Below are positions 12,368-21,043 of a stretch of DNA of 64,000 bases, piece by piece. The stretch's first letter is position 1; every line of letters starts with the position of its first letter. The stretch lies in NCBI RefSeq assembly GCF_001589285.1, contig NZ_JEMA01000168.1, forward strand, positions 1 through 64,000, given 5' to 3'. Position numbers and translations under genes: made by a program. The notes under the pieces are model-generated. The model was not told the origin of the DNA and did not search any database. It worked only from the letters and a program-made list of their open reading frames with translations. The DNA comes from Sorangium cellulosum. Lineage in GTDB: Bacteria > Myxococcota_A > Polyangia > Polyangiales > Polyangiaceae.

Positions 12368-13243
12368 CGCGTCGAGGAGCCAGCGCGCCGTGAGGACATC
12401 GCCGCCGAGCCACGCGCGCGGCGGCGACGGCTCGCCGAGCGCGGCGGCCTCGATCCAGCCGATGGGCACCCGCGCGACAACCGCGGGGCCGGCGCCCGGC
12501 GGCGCCGGGTCGTCGGGCGCGACGATCGGCCGGAAGCGCTCGACAGCGAGCTCCAGCGCTCCGCCGCCGTCGGTCAGCGGGAGCCCCGCGCGGACGGCGA
12601 CGGCCTCGATCACGACGGCCGCGAGCTCCTCGATCGAGCGGCGCGCCGGGAGGACCTCGGCGAGCGCCGCCGGCGCCTTGCCCAGCCAGCGGTCGAGCGC
12701 GCGCTCGTCCGGCGCCGCGAGCTCGGCCGGGATCGCGAGCGGCGCGTCGTGGCCCGCGAGGACCTCGATGAGGACCGCGCCGTCCGGCGCGGCGTCGACG
12801 CCGAGCAGCGCGGCGGGGCGGTGCTGCAGCGAGATCCACTCGCGCCCGGCGTAGTGCGCGGGCGCGCCCGCGCGGGCGAAGCCCCGGAGGAAGCCGCGCA
12901 CGTTGCGGTTCAGGAGCGTGCGCGCCGTGGCGTCGGCCGCGAGCGCGGCGACGTGCGGCAGCGCGAGCGTCCAGACGACGCCGCGCCCGCCGAGGAACGC
13001 GGCCGTGCCCGTCGTGGAGCGCCGCAGGACAGCCGCGCCGCGCGCCGCGCAGGCCGCCAGGTCGACGACGCGCCCGGCGCGCTGGGCCGCGCCGAGCACC
13101 ACGGCGGGGCCCTCGACGAGGCTGGCGGCGAGCCACGGGGCGGCCGCCGAGCGGGCGCGCTCGAGCAAGGCGGGGCCGAGCGCGAGGGCGTCCGCGAGGG
13201 GGCGGTGGGCAGGCGGGAGGGAGCACAGGGGCGTGGCAGGCAT
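12248..13243 (-). CDS. Lipoate-protein ligase A-like (BPL/LplA superfamily) protein
   Basis: A 331-residue protein. Residues 40-165 follow the biotin/lipoate ligase fold: VEGPAVVLGAAQR (46-55 region), VLRRSTTGTAAFLG (72-85), which corresponds to the family RR-x-(S/T)GGG loop, and a following hydrophobic strand. The position where LplA enzymes have the catalytic Lys reads HRPAALLG, with Arg142 instead. Two glycines of the binding loop are also changed. It may therefore bind a lipoate- or biotin-like ligand without ligase activity. ATG 13243 begins just before the conserved region; longer in-frame starts add Arg/Pro-rich sequence. It is divergent from the kinase gene at 13380. Confidence 0.6.
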   Translation of the reverse strand: MPATPLCSLPPAHRPLADALALGPALLERARSAAAPWLAASLVEGPAVVLGAAQRAGRVVDLAACAARGAAVLRRSTTGTAAFLGGRGVVWTLALPHVAALAADATARTLLNRNVRGFLRGFARAGAPAHYAGREWISLQHRPAALLGVDAAPDGAVLIEVLAGHDAPLAIPAELAAPDERALDRWLGKAPAALAEVLPARRSIEELAAVVIEAVAVRAGLPLTDGGGALELAVERFRPIVAPDDPAPPGAGPAVVARVPIGWIEAAALGEPSPPRAWLGGDVLTARWLLDALGQGASPASLGAEASPLEGASLADLHALARRALRLTVSE

Positions 13244-13379
13244 CGCGTCGAGTATCCTCCGTTGCGGCGAGGGAGGCGGCCCCTGCGCCGAGCACCGCGC
13301 GCGGGTGCGGCGGAGCGGGGGCCGTGGCCGCCGACCGAAGGCGGGATCGGCCGGGCGGCGCCGGTGATAGCATCGCCGC

Positions 13380-14315
<936 letters not shown>

Positions 14316-14437
14316 CCAGAGCGCCAAGCGGGCTCGGGCCCCGGCGGCTCGGGGAGCTCGACAGGCCGGGGCGTCGCTCGCGCCGGGGCAGCACCTGCCA
14401 CCCGGGCCCGCCGGGTCGGGTCGCGGCGGCCGGTACC

Positions 14438-14523
14438 GCGTGGCTCGCGCGCGCTCGGCTGCGTGGCTCGGCCGCGCTCGGCTGAACGAGTTCTGCGTGG
14501 CCCGGCCGCGCTCGGCTGAACGG
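14438..14523 (+). repeat. Imperfect tandem repeat, three copies
   Basis: GCGTGGCTCGG-type units start at 14438 (23 bp, shortened), 14461 (34 bp) and 14495 (29 bp). The last two share GCCGCGCTCGGCTGAACG. They lie in the 420-bp gap between the kinase and the lipoprotein gene. Confidence 0.75.
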
Positions 14524-14630
14524 GCTCCAGGAGATCCTCGCCCCGCGGGCTCAGCGGACGACTGCGCGTCGCGTCACGACCGCGTCCGCGTCGAGCATTA
14601 TTTTCCAGCACGCCAAAGAATGAACGAAGA

Positions 14631-14658
14631 TTGCACAATCATGAACAAACGATATTAC
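14631..14658 (+). promoter_or_regulatory. Candidate sigma70-type promoter of the CxxCH lipoprotein gene
   Basis: TTGCAC at 14631-14636 and TATTAC at 14653-14658 are separated by 16 bp within the only AT-rich patch (about 14597-14710) of this gap, about 80 bp upstream of the GTG start at 14737. Confidence 0.4.
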
Positions 14659-14736
14659 CCAGAACGCTCACTGGGAAGATAAGTGAGGCAAACAACATTC
14701 GACCGTCGCCGGAGGCGACGTTCTGGAGGTTCGACC

Positions 14737-16155
14737 GTGAAGCAAGATCTCCTCCGTTCACCGCATGTGCTGCTGGGCGCTGCGCTCGTCGTTTCGGCCC
14801 TCGGAGGGCTGGGCGCCTGTCAAGGAGACGGGGACGAGGCCGCCCCGGAGGCGTTCGTGGCGCCGGGTCGTTGCGTCTATACGAGCCCCATCACGCAGGC
14901 CGAGGAGTGCCGCGACTACACCGGCACAGGCTGGACCGCGGAGGCTGCGGAGGCCGACTGCCAGGCGCTCCAGGGCGGCACCTTCGCAGCGGGCGAGCTC
15001 TGCACGTATCCGCAGGCGCTCGGCCGGTGCGTGCTCGGCGGCGGGACCGAGGACGAATACAGCATCGTCCTGCCCGGCGACGACACGAGCCAGTGCGCCG
15101 CGACCCAGCGCGGCTGCGAGACCTTCGGCGGCGGCCAGTTCGAGCCCGACGCCTGCAAGGGCGTGACCGGGGAGACAGGCGGCAGCGGCATCGGCACGGG
15201 CGGCGCCGTCTTTCAATGGCCCGAGCAGGTCTGCGTCGATCCGAAGGAGGGCGAGCCGGCCGGGCAGAGCGACGGCAAGGTCTGCACGTTCGGCACGATC
15301 TCGGCCTGCACCGAGCCCGGCCGCCTGTTCACCGACTATGCGTCGTGCGAGCCGGTCCTCACGCAGCGCCCGTACTGGCCCGCGCCTCCCTCCGATTTCA
15401 AGACCCCGAGCGACGATCCGCGCCTGTCCGACCCGGAGTGGCTCGGCGAGCTCGCGTGGGTCACGGAGCAGACCGAGGCGTGCGGGTGCGTGTGCTGCCA
15501 CTCGGAGAAGGCCGCGCCGGCCACGGGGACGTCGAACTGGTACATCGAGGCCGGGCCGGTCTGGACCGACAGCTTCTATCCGACGGGCCTCGCGCTGGCC
15601 GCCGGCTGGGTCTCCTCGGCGGCGCTCGGCGCGTATCCGGCCGACCAGAACAACGGCTTCTCCCGCGACACAGCCGGCCTGCCCACCACGGACCCGGCGC
15701 GCATGATCGCGTTCTTCGAGGGCGAGCTCGAGCGGCGGGGATACACGAAAGAGGATTTCGCGGACATGACCCCGTTCGGCGGGCCCATCCACGAGCAGAG
15801 CCTGTACGAGCCGAGCGATTGCGCGGCAGGGGAAGGCGTGGACGCCGCCGGCAAGATCACCTGGGTCGGCGGCGACGCCCGCTATGTTTACGTCCTGTCG
15901 GCGGAATCCGCGAACCCGGGCGCTCCGCCCAACCTCGACCTGCCCGAGGGGACGATCTGGCGGCTCGACGTGCCCTGGAGGGCCGAGCCCGTGAAGAGCG
16001 GTATCACCTACGGCGAGGTCCTGCCGAACACGAAGCAGGGCTATCCCGCCCAGGGGAGCCCCGAGGAGCTCGTCCCGGGGACGAAATACTACCTTTACGT
16101 GTGGGCCGACGTCGGCATCCCGATCACGCGGTGCCTGTTCGAGGTCTCGCCCTGA
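14737..16155 (+). CDS. Cysteine-rich lipoprotein with a CxxCH motif
   Basis: A 472-residue protein of unknown function. GTG 14737 is chosen because GGAGG sits 7 nt upstream; it gives a signal peptide with lipobox GLGAC (Cys28). The N-terminal half contains several regularly spaced cysteine pairs (for example CVYTSP, CRDY, CQAL, CTYP, CVLG), suggesting repeated disulfide-bonded modules of about 35-45 residues. Near residue 250 ACGCVCCHSEK contains CVCCH, which fits a c-type haem attachment motif, but the extra cysteines could also bind another metal. It probably sits on the outer membrane or cell surface. A haem role is inference only. Confidence 0.75.
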   Translation: MKQDLLRSPHVLLGAALVVSALGGLGACQGDGDEAAPEAFVAPGRCVYTSPITQAEECRDYTGTGWTAEAAEADCQALQGGTFAAGELCTYPQALGRCVLGGGTEDEYSIVLPGDDTSQCAATQRGCETFGGGQFEPDACKGVTGETGGSGIGTGGAVFQWPEQVCVDPKEGEPAGQSDGKVCTFGTISACTEPGRLFTDYASCEPVLTQRPYWPAPPSDFKTPSDDPRLSDPEWLGELAWVTEQTEACGCVCCHSEKAAPATGTSNWYIEAGPVWTDSFYPTGLALAAGWVSSAALGAYPADQNNGFSRDTAGLPTTDPARMIAFFEGELERRGYTKEDFADMTPFGGPIHEQSLYEPSDCAAGEGVDAAGKITWVGGDARYVYVLSAESANPGAPPNLDLPEGTIWRLDVPWRAEPVKSGITYGEVLPNTKQGYPAQGSPEELVPGTKYYLYVWADVGIPITRCLFEVSP

Positions 16156-16172
16156 GAGGGAGCGCGAGAGCG

Positions 16173-16213
16173 CGGCGACCCTCCTCTCCGCGTGGGGAGA
16201 GGGAGGGTCGCCG
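16173..16213. terminator. Bidirectional terminator hairpin between convergent genes
   Basis: CGGCGACCCTCC (16173-16184) pairs perfectly with GGAGGGTCGCCG (16202-16213), and the stem continues inward with one bulge. It lies between the convergent lipoprotein and thioesterase genes, 18 nt past the first stop. There is no T-run. Confidence 0.6.
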
Positions 16214-16227
16214 TGGCCACGGGTGGA

Positions 16228-17091
16228 TCACATGACGTTCGCCTCGTTGAAGCGATAGACCACCGTCCCCAGGGCGTGCACGTCCCCCGTCGCCGGGCTC
16301 GTGACGGTGACGTCGACCCAGTGCACGCGGTCCTTGTGCGCGCGGACGGCGGCGCGCGCGACGAGATCCGCCGCCGGCAGAGGCCCCAGGATCTGGGCGT
16401 GCAACGCGATGGTGGCTCCGCCTGCCCCGGCCGTCGCCGGGACGACGGTCCATGGACATGTGGCTCCCGCCGCGTCGAGGAGCGACAGGACCGCGCCCTC
16501 GTGCACGCCGCCGGCGCGGTCGAGGTTCACCGGCGCCGCGCTCAGGGCGAGCGCGACAGCGCCGCGCGCCGCCCCTGCGAGGCTCACGCGCCGGCGCGAT
16601 AGAAACGGGCTCGCAGCGACCGCCTCCTGGATCGCGCTGACGACCTCGGGCGACGCGCTGTCCAGCGGGCGTTCCGGGGGTCCAACGATCTCTGCCGGAC
16701 CCGGCGAGGTGCCTTGACGGACGATCGAGGACGCGAGGGCGATCGCATTGCCGTCGGCGTCGGTGATCCGCGTCTCGAAGAACTCGAGCTCGCGCGCGCG
16801 GCGCACCGAGCGGGTCTCTGCCACAACCGGTTTGCGGGCCGCGCGGACGTAGTCGACGTGCAGCGATACGGTGCTGAGCTCCGCGGGGGCCGCACCGCGC
16901 GCGCGAATCGCCGAGAACGTCGAGATCGGAACCAGCGACGCCAGGGCGCCGCCGTGGAGGTGACCGAACATCGTGTTGCGCTCCTCGAACGGCAGGGCGA
17001 CGACGACGGCGGCATCGCCGGGCTGCAGCGAGACGGCAAGGTCGCGCGCGTAGGGCGCGTCGATGGGCGAGGGGGAGATCTCGTTCGTCAT
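16228..17091 (-). CDS. Double-hotdog acyl-CoA thioesterase
   Basis: A 287-residue protein with two hotdog folds. The first has FGHLHGGALASLVPISTFSAI and the strand LSTVSLHVDYVRAA; the second has GGVHEGAVLSLLDAAGATCPW and ATIALHAQILGP. Each HGGA/HEGA segment is the usual helix-start signature of the PaaI/4HBT family, whose Asp/Asn/Glu and His residues hydrolyse acyl-CoA thioesters in the cytoplasm. ATG 17091 is preceded by GAGGAG 5 nt upstream; longer in-frame starts have no such site. It is convergent with the CxxCH lipoprotein gene and has no metabolic neighbour, so the acyl substrate is unknown. Confidence 0.87.
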   Translation of the reverse strand: MTNEISPSPIDAPYARDLAVSLQPGDAAVVVALPFEERNTMFGHLHGGALASLVPISTFSAIRARGAAPAELSTVSLHVDYVRAARKPVVAETRSVRRARELEFFETRITDADGNAIALASSIVRQGTSPGPAEIVGPPERPLDSASPEVVSAIQEAVAASPFLSRRRVSLAGAARGAVALALSAAPVNLDRAGGVHEGAVLSLLDAAGATCPWTVVPATAGAGGATIALHAQILGPLPAADLVARAAVRAHKDRVHWVDVTVTSPATGDVHALGTVVYRFNEANVM

Positions 17092-17108
17092 GGGGGCTCC
17101 TCGATAGC

Positions 17109-17478
17109 GTGCCAGCAGCGGTGAGGAAATCGGGGGAGATGCCTGCCGCTGTCCGGCTGCTGGTCGTGACAGCTGCTGGTCGTGACAATCGACGCCGCGA
17201 TCGCGCGGTGGTGCGCGCGGCCGATCGACACGGGCCACCCTGGCTTGACGTTGACGCCGCTGGTGCTCGGGCCCGAGGGCGTCCCGGTCGTCACGGACGC
17301 CGAGCAGGCGAAGGCGGCGCCCGAGGCGGCCGTGCTCGAGGCCCGCGGGCTGGAGGTACCCACCGAGGTGCGGGAGCGCGTCCTCGCGAGCACCGAACTC
17401 GCCGAGCTCGATCGCTGGCTCCGCCGCGCCGCGGTGGTCAGCGATACCCGGGAGCTTCTCGCCACCACCGGCTCCTGA
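17109..17478 (+). pseudogene. Broken Rpn/YhgA-like family gene (frameshift plus deletions)
   Basis: The reading frame from 17109 gives VRLLVVT and is then thrown out of frame by a perfect 16-bp tandem duplication (17156-17171 and 17172-17187). Removing one copy joins it to the frame of 17182-17478: RWCARPIDTGHPG, LVLGPEGVPVVTD, then abruptly ARGLEVPTEVRERVLAS and LDRWLRRAAVV. The first block belongs to the middle and the last to the extreme C-terminus of a roughly 280-residue family of myxobacterial Rpn-like nucleases/putative transposase-associated proteins, as I remember that family. So the N-terminus and an internal part of more than 100 residues are missing. The 98-codon frame from GTG 17182 could still be translated. 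Confidence 0.6.
17156..17187 (+). repeat. 16-bp perfect tandem duplication causing a frameshift
   Basis: GCTGCTGGTCGTGACA occurs twice without a gap. Because 16 is not a multiple of three, it shifts the reading frame of the Rpn-like pseudogene it lies in. Confidence 0.9.
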
Positions 17479-17640
17479 TCGGACAGCGCGAGCCCCTCAA
17501 GGCCGCCAGCATCACCGTTCCTCCAAACCCCCCGAGCTCGCCAGCCCCTGGCATCGGGCACACCCGGGCGCCCCGCAGGCGCGCGATCCCGCTGATGAAC
17601 CCGGGCGGCGACGTAGCGACGTACGATAGCCTCCCCATCC

Positions 17641-18495
17641 GTGGATACATCCGACCCCGTGGCCCGGTACCTGCCGACCCTCGGGCGCGCCCGCGCGGAG
17701 GGCCTCGCGCTGCCGCCAGGCGACCCGGCCGAGGAGCGCCGCGTGGCCGCGCTGGTGGTGCTCGCGTCGATCGTGCGCCGCGAGGGCTGGGCCGAGGTCG
17801 TCGACCTCAGCCCGGAGGCCGCGCAGCAGCTCGAGCGGGGAGAGCCGCCGCTCCCCGATGCCTTCGACGCCCGCGTCCACCGGCGCCTGGCCGAGGACCT
17901 CGGCTCCCGGCCCTGCTCCGCGTGCCTCGGCGCCGCCATGGGGCTCGCGGAAGCGCGGGCCGCCGGCACAGCGCCCGCCCGCTGCGCGTCCTGCGAGGGA
18001 GGCGGCCGCATCCGGCGGGTGCGCCTCCGCCACGTGCACGACCGCCTCATCGAGGTGCGCGAGCTGTACGCCCCGCCCGAGATGTCCTTCGTGCCCGCCC
18101 TGTTCCCGTTCGAGGGCACCCTGAAGCGCTCCCTGGGCGCCGCCGATCCCCCCGAACCCCTGCGCTGCCTCGACCTCCGCCCCCGCGCGGTGCAGACGGC
18201 CTACAGGGGCGGCGGCGATCGGGTGGTCGAACCGGAATTTTACAAGCACCGATTTGCCGGCACCATCGATATCGCGGCGGCCGCCCTCGCCGCGCTCGCC
18301 ACCGGCGGCCGCGTCGTGGCGCAGGCGGTGCGCGCCTACGCGTGGCCGCTGCTCTGGCTCCGCTATGGCCCCGGCGACCCCGCGCGCGACGTGGTCGTCT
18401 TCCCCGACCTCGCCGGCGCGCTCCAGGTCTTCGCGGGCGCGGCCCAGGGCGGGCACGAGGGCGCGCCGCGGGAGAAGCAACCCGCACGCGGATAG
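17641..18495 (+). CDS. Conserved-looking protein with CxxC zinc-finger-like pair
   Basis: A 284-residue protein that I do not recognise. Residues about 98-128 hold two CxxC pairs, CSACLG and CASCEGGGRIRRVR, spaced like half of a DnaJ-type zinc ribbon, suggesting a structural zinc site. A C-terminal half with aromatic residues (EPEFYKHRFAGTIDI) follows. There is no signal peptide or clear membrane segment, so it is probably cytosolic. The start is GTG 17641 without a good ribosome binding site; the real start may be further in. It is convergent with the NO reductase gene, with 37 nt between the stops. Confidence 0.65.
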   Translation: MDTSDPVARYLPTLGRARAEGLALPPGDPAEERRVAALVVLASIVRREGWAEVVDLSPEAAQQLERGEPPLPDAFDARVHRRLAEDLGSRPCSACLGAAMGLAEARAAGTAPARCASCEGGGRIRRVRLRHVHDRLIEVRELYAPPEMSFVPALFPFEGTLKRSLGAADPPEPLRCLDLRPRAVQTAYRGGGDRVVEPEFYKHRFAGTIDIAAAALAALATGGRVVAQAVRAYAWPLLWLRYGPGDPARDVVVFPDLAGALQVFAGAAQGGHEGAPREKQPARG

Positions 18496-18532
18496 GCAGG
18501 CTCCCGCCCGCGCCCCCCTCGCCCACCCCACC

Positions 18533-20833
18533 TCACTCGGCGGCCGACGGCCGCGACCCCGGAGCGGGCTGGATCCCCGGCTCCCCCTCCTCCACCCTCC
18601 CCTTCGAGGGATCGAACGACCGCCCCGTCCAGAGCCCGAGGACGAACCAGCCGAGCAAGAGCGCGCCCAGCGCGAACGCCGTGTCGCCGATCACCCGCAT
18701 CCAGCGCAGCGTGTCCATCAACCCCGTCTGCAGGAACTCCGCCGACCGCGCATACCAGGTCCCGTGCTCGACAGCCGCCCACGCCTGCAGCAGGCCGATC
18801 GGCAAGAGGCTCAGGAGCACCATCGCGGCGAGGCCGCCGTTGATCAGCCAGAACGCGGCGGCGAGCCCGCGCTCCTTCCACGCGAGCCCGGGCCGGAGCG
18901 CGCGCAGACAGAAGAGCATCAGCCCGAGGCCCAGCATCCCGTACACGCCGAACAGGGCCGTGTGGCCGTGCACGGGCGTCGTGTTGAGCCCCTGCATGTA
19001 ATAGAGCGCGATCGGCGGGTTGATGAAGAACCCGAACAGCCCCGCGCCCACGAGGTTCCAGAACGCCACCGCCACGAAGAAGTAGATGGGCCACCGGTAA
19101 GCGCTTATCCACGCCGCCCGCTCGGTCCCGCGCGCGATACGGATGTTCCCCCACGCCTCGAAGCCGATGAGGACGAGCGGGACGACCTCGAGCGCGCTGA
19201 ACATGGCGCCGAGCGCGAGCACCTCGCTCGGCACCCCCGTGAAATAGAGGTGGTGGAACGTGCCGATGATGCCCCCGGCGAGGAATATCACCGTCGAGAA
19301 CAGCACCGCGCGCGTCGCCGGCGCCACCCGGATCAGCCGGAGACGCGCGAAGAGGAACGCGATCACGACCGTGGCGAACACCTCGAAGAACCCCTCGACC
19401 CAGAGGTGAACGACCCACCAGCGCCAGTACTCGGCCGTGACGAGCGGGCTGCGCTGCCCGTACATCAGGCCGGCCGCGTAGAAGAGCGGGATCGCGAGGC
19501 TCGCCAGCGCGAACAGGAGCAAGAGCGGGCGGTTCTCGTCGCGGCGGGCGAGCGCCGGGCGGAGCGCCCGCATCATCAGCCAGAACCAGAAGACCAGCCC
19601 GCCGAAGAGCAGGATCTGCCAGAAGCGGCCGAGATCGACGTACTCGTAGCCCTGCGCGCCGAACCAGAACCAGTAGTCGCCGAGCCGCTGCTGGATGCCA
19701 AGCCACTCGCCCGCGAGCGAGCCCACCACCACGAAGAGCAGCGCGCCGAAGAGCACGTTGACATAGACCCGCTGCCCCCTCGGCTCGACGCCGCCCACCG
19801 CGGGCGCGACGTAGAGCCCGGTCGCGAGCCACGACGTCGCGATCCAGAAGATGCCTATCTGGACATGCCACGTCCGCGCCACGGAGTACGGCAGCCAGCG
19901 ATCGAGCGGGATGCCGTAAAAGCCCGACCCCTCCACGCCGTAGTGCGCCGTGATCGCGCCGAGCGCCACCTGGACGACCCAGAGCGCCGCGACGACGAAG
20001 AAGTACTTCGCCGTCGCCCGCTGCGAGGGCGTCGGGCTCAGGCCCAGCAGCGGATCGCGCCCGGGCGGCGACGCTGTCTCAGGCTCGTGCTCCCTCGAGG
20101 CAAAATACCACACCATCCCGCCGACCCCGGCGAGGAGCAGGACGAAGCTCACCACGCTCCAGACCACCGCCCCGCCTGTCGGCCGGTTGCCGACGAGCGG
20201 CTCGTGCGGCCAGTTCTGCGTGTACGAGACGGTCTCGCCGGGGCGCTCCGCGGCGGACGCCCAGGCCGTCCACCAGAAGAAGGCCGCCATGGCGCGCTGC
20301 TTCTCGGCATCGACGAGCGCGCCCCGCGGGATCGCGTACTCGTCCCGGCCGTCGCCGAAGACGCTCGCGTAGTGCGCGGCGAGCGCCTCGAACGCCTCGG
20401 CGCGCGCGGGATCGATCGCGATCGTGCCCTGCGCGGGGTCGTAGGTGTTCCGGCGCATGCGCTCCTGCAGCCGCGCCTGGAGGGCCGCCTGCCGCTCGAC
20501 GTCGAGCGCGGCGAACGAGGAAGCGCCCTGCTCCCGCGCCCACCGGTCGAGGACGAAGACGGCCTCGCGATGGAGCCAGTCGGCGGTCCAGTCCGGCGCC
20601 ACGTAGGCGCCGTGCCCCCAGATCGAGCCGATCTCCTGGCCGCCGATCGACTGCCAGACGTTCTGCCCGTCCTGGATGGTGCGCCCCTCGAAGAGCGTGC
20701 GGCCCTCGGTCGTGACCACGCGCGCCGGGATGGGCGGCCCCGCGAGGACAGCCCGGTACCCGACGCCCCCGAGCACAGCAAAGGAGGCCAACAGGACGAC
20801 CGCGAGGGCTATCCAGAGCTTTCGGTACTCCAT
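18533..20833 (-). CDS. norZ: Quinol-dependent nitric oxide reductase (qNor)
   Basis: A 766-residue protein with the single-subunit architecture of quinol-oxidising NO reductases: an N-terminal anchor, a periplasmic domain with the NVWQSIGGQEIGSIWGHGAY motif, then about 12 membrane helices of the haem-copper oxidase fold. Conserved segments include the HLWVEGFFEVFATV helix, TFHHLYFTG (ligands of the non-haem iron) and PVHGHTALFGVYGM (haem ligands). It reduces two NO to N2O using quinol electrons at the cytoplasmic membrane. GGGAG lies 9 nt before ATG 20833. No nitrite reductase or NorC gene is near, so a role in NO detoxification is more likely than full denitrification. Confidence 0.96.
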   Translation of the reverse strand: MEYRKLWIALAVVLLASFAVLGGVGYRAVLAGPPIPARVVTTEGRTLFEGRTIQDGQNVWQSIGGQEIGSIWGHGAYVAPDWTADWLHREAVFVLDRWAREQGASSFAALDVERQAALQARLQERMRRNTYDPAQGTIAIDPARAEAFEALAAHYASVFGDGRDEYAIPRGALVDAEKQRAMAAFFWWTAWASAAERPGETVSYTQNWPHEPLVGNRPTGGAVVWSVVSFVLLLAGVGGMVWYFASREHEPETASPPGRDPLLGLSPTPSQRATAKYFFVVAALWVVQVALGAITAHYGVEGSGFYGIPLDRWLPYSVARTWHVQIGIFWIATSWLATGLYVAPAVGGVEPRGQRVYVNVLFGALLFVVVGSLAGEWLGIQQRLGDYWFWFGAQGYEYVDLGRFWQILLFGGLVFWFWLMMRALRPALARRDENRPLLLLFALASLAIPLFYAAGLMYGQRSPLVTAEYWRWWVVHLWVEGFFEVFATVVIAFLFARLRLIRVAPATRAVLFSTVIFLAGGIIGTFHHLYFTGVPSEVLALGAMFSALEVVPLVLIGFEAWGNIRIARGTERAAWISAYRWPIYFFVAVAFWNLVGAGLFGFFINPPIALYYMQGLNTTPVHGHTALFGVYGMLGLGLMLFCLRALRPGLAWKERGLAAAFWLINGGLAAMVLLSLLPIGLLQAWAAVEHGTWYARSAEFLQTGLMDTLRWMRVIGDTAFALGALLLGWFVLGLWTGRSFDPSKGRVEEGEPGIQPAPGSRPSAAE

Positions 20834-21043
20834 TCATTATCTCCCGTCTCGTTCGCTCCTCACCCTCGCCGCGCACCAAGCGCGCAGCGGAGCGGGGCCG
20901 GGAGCATACACGAAATGGACCGGCGCGACGCCGTGGCCACGGCGTCGCCGGACCGGCGGCTCTCAGGCACGCGGCGTCAGGGAGCCAGCCGGCTCATCCT
21001 TCCGGACGAGGGAGCCGAGACGCGGTGTTCGGCCCAGGCGCCG

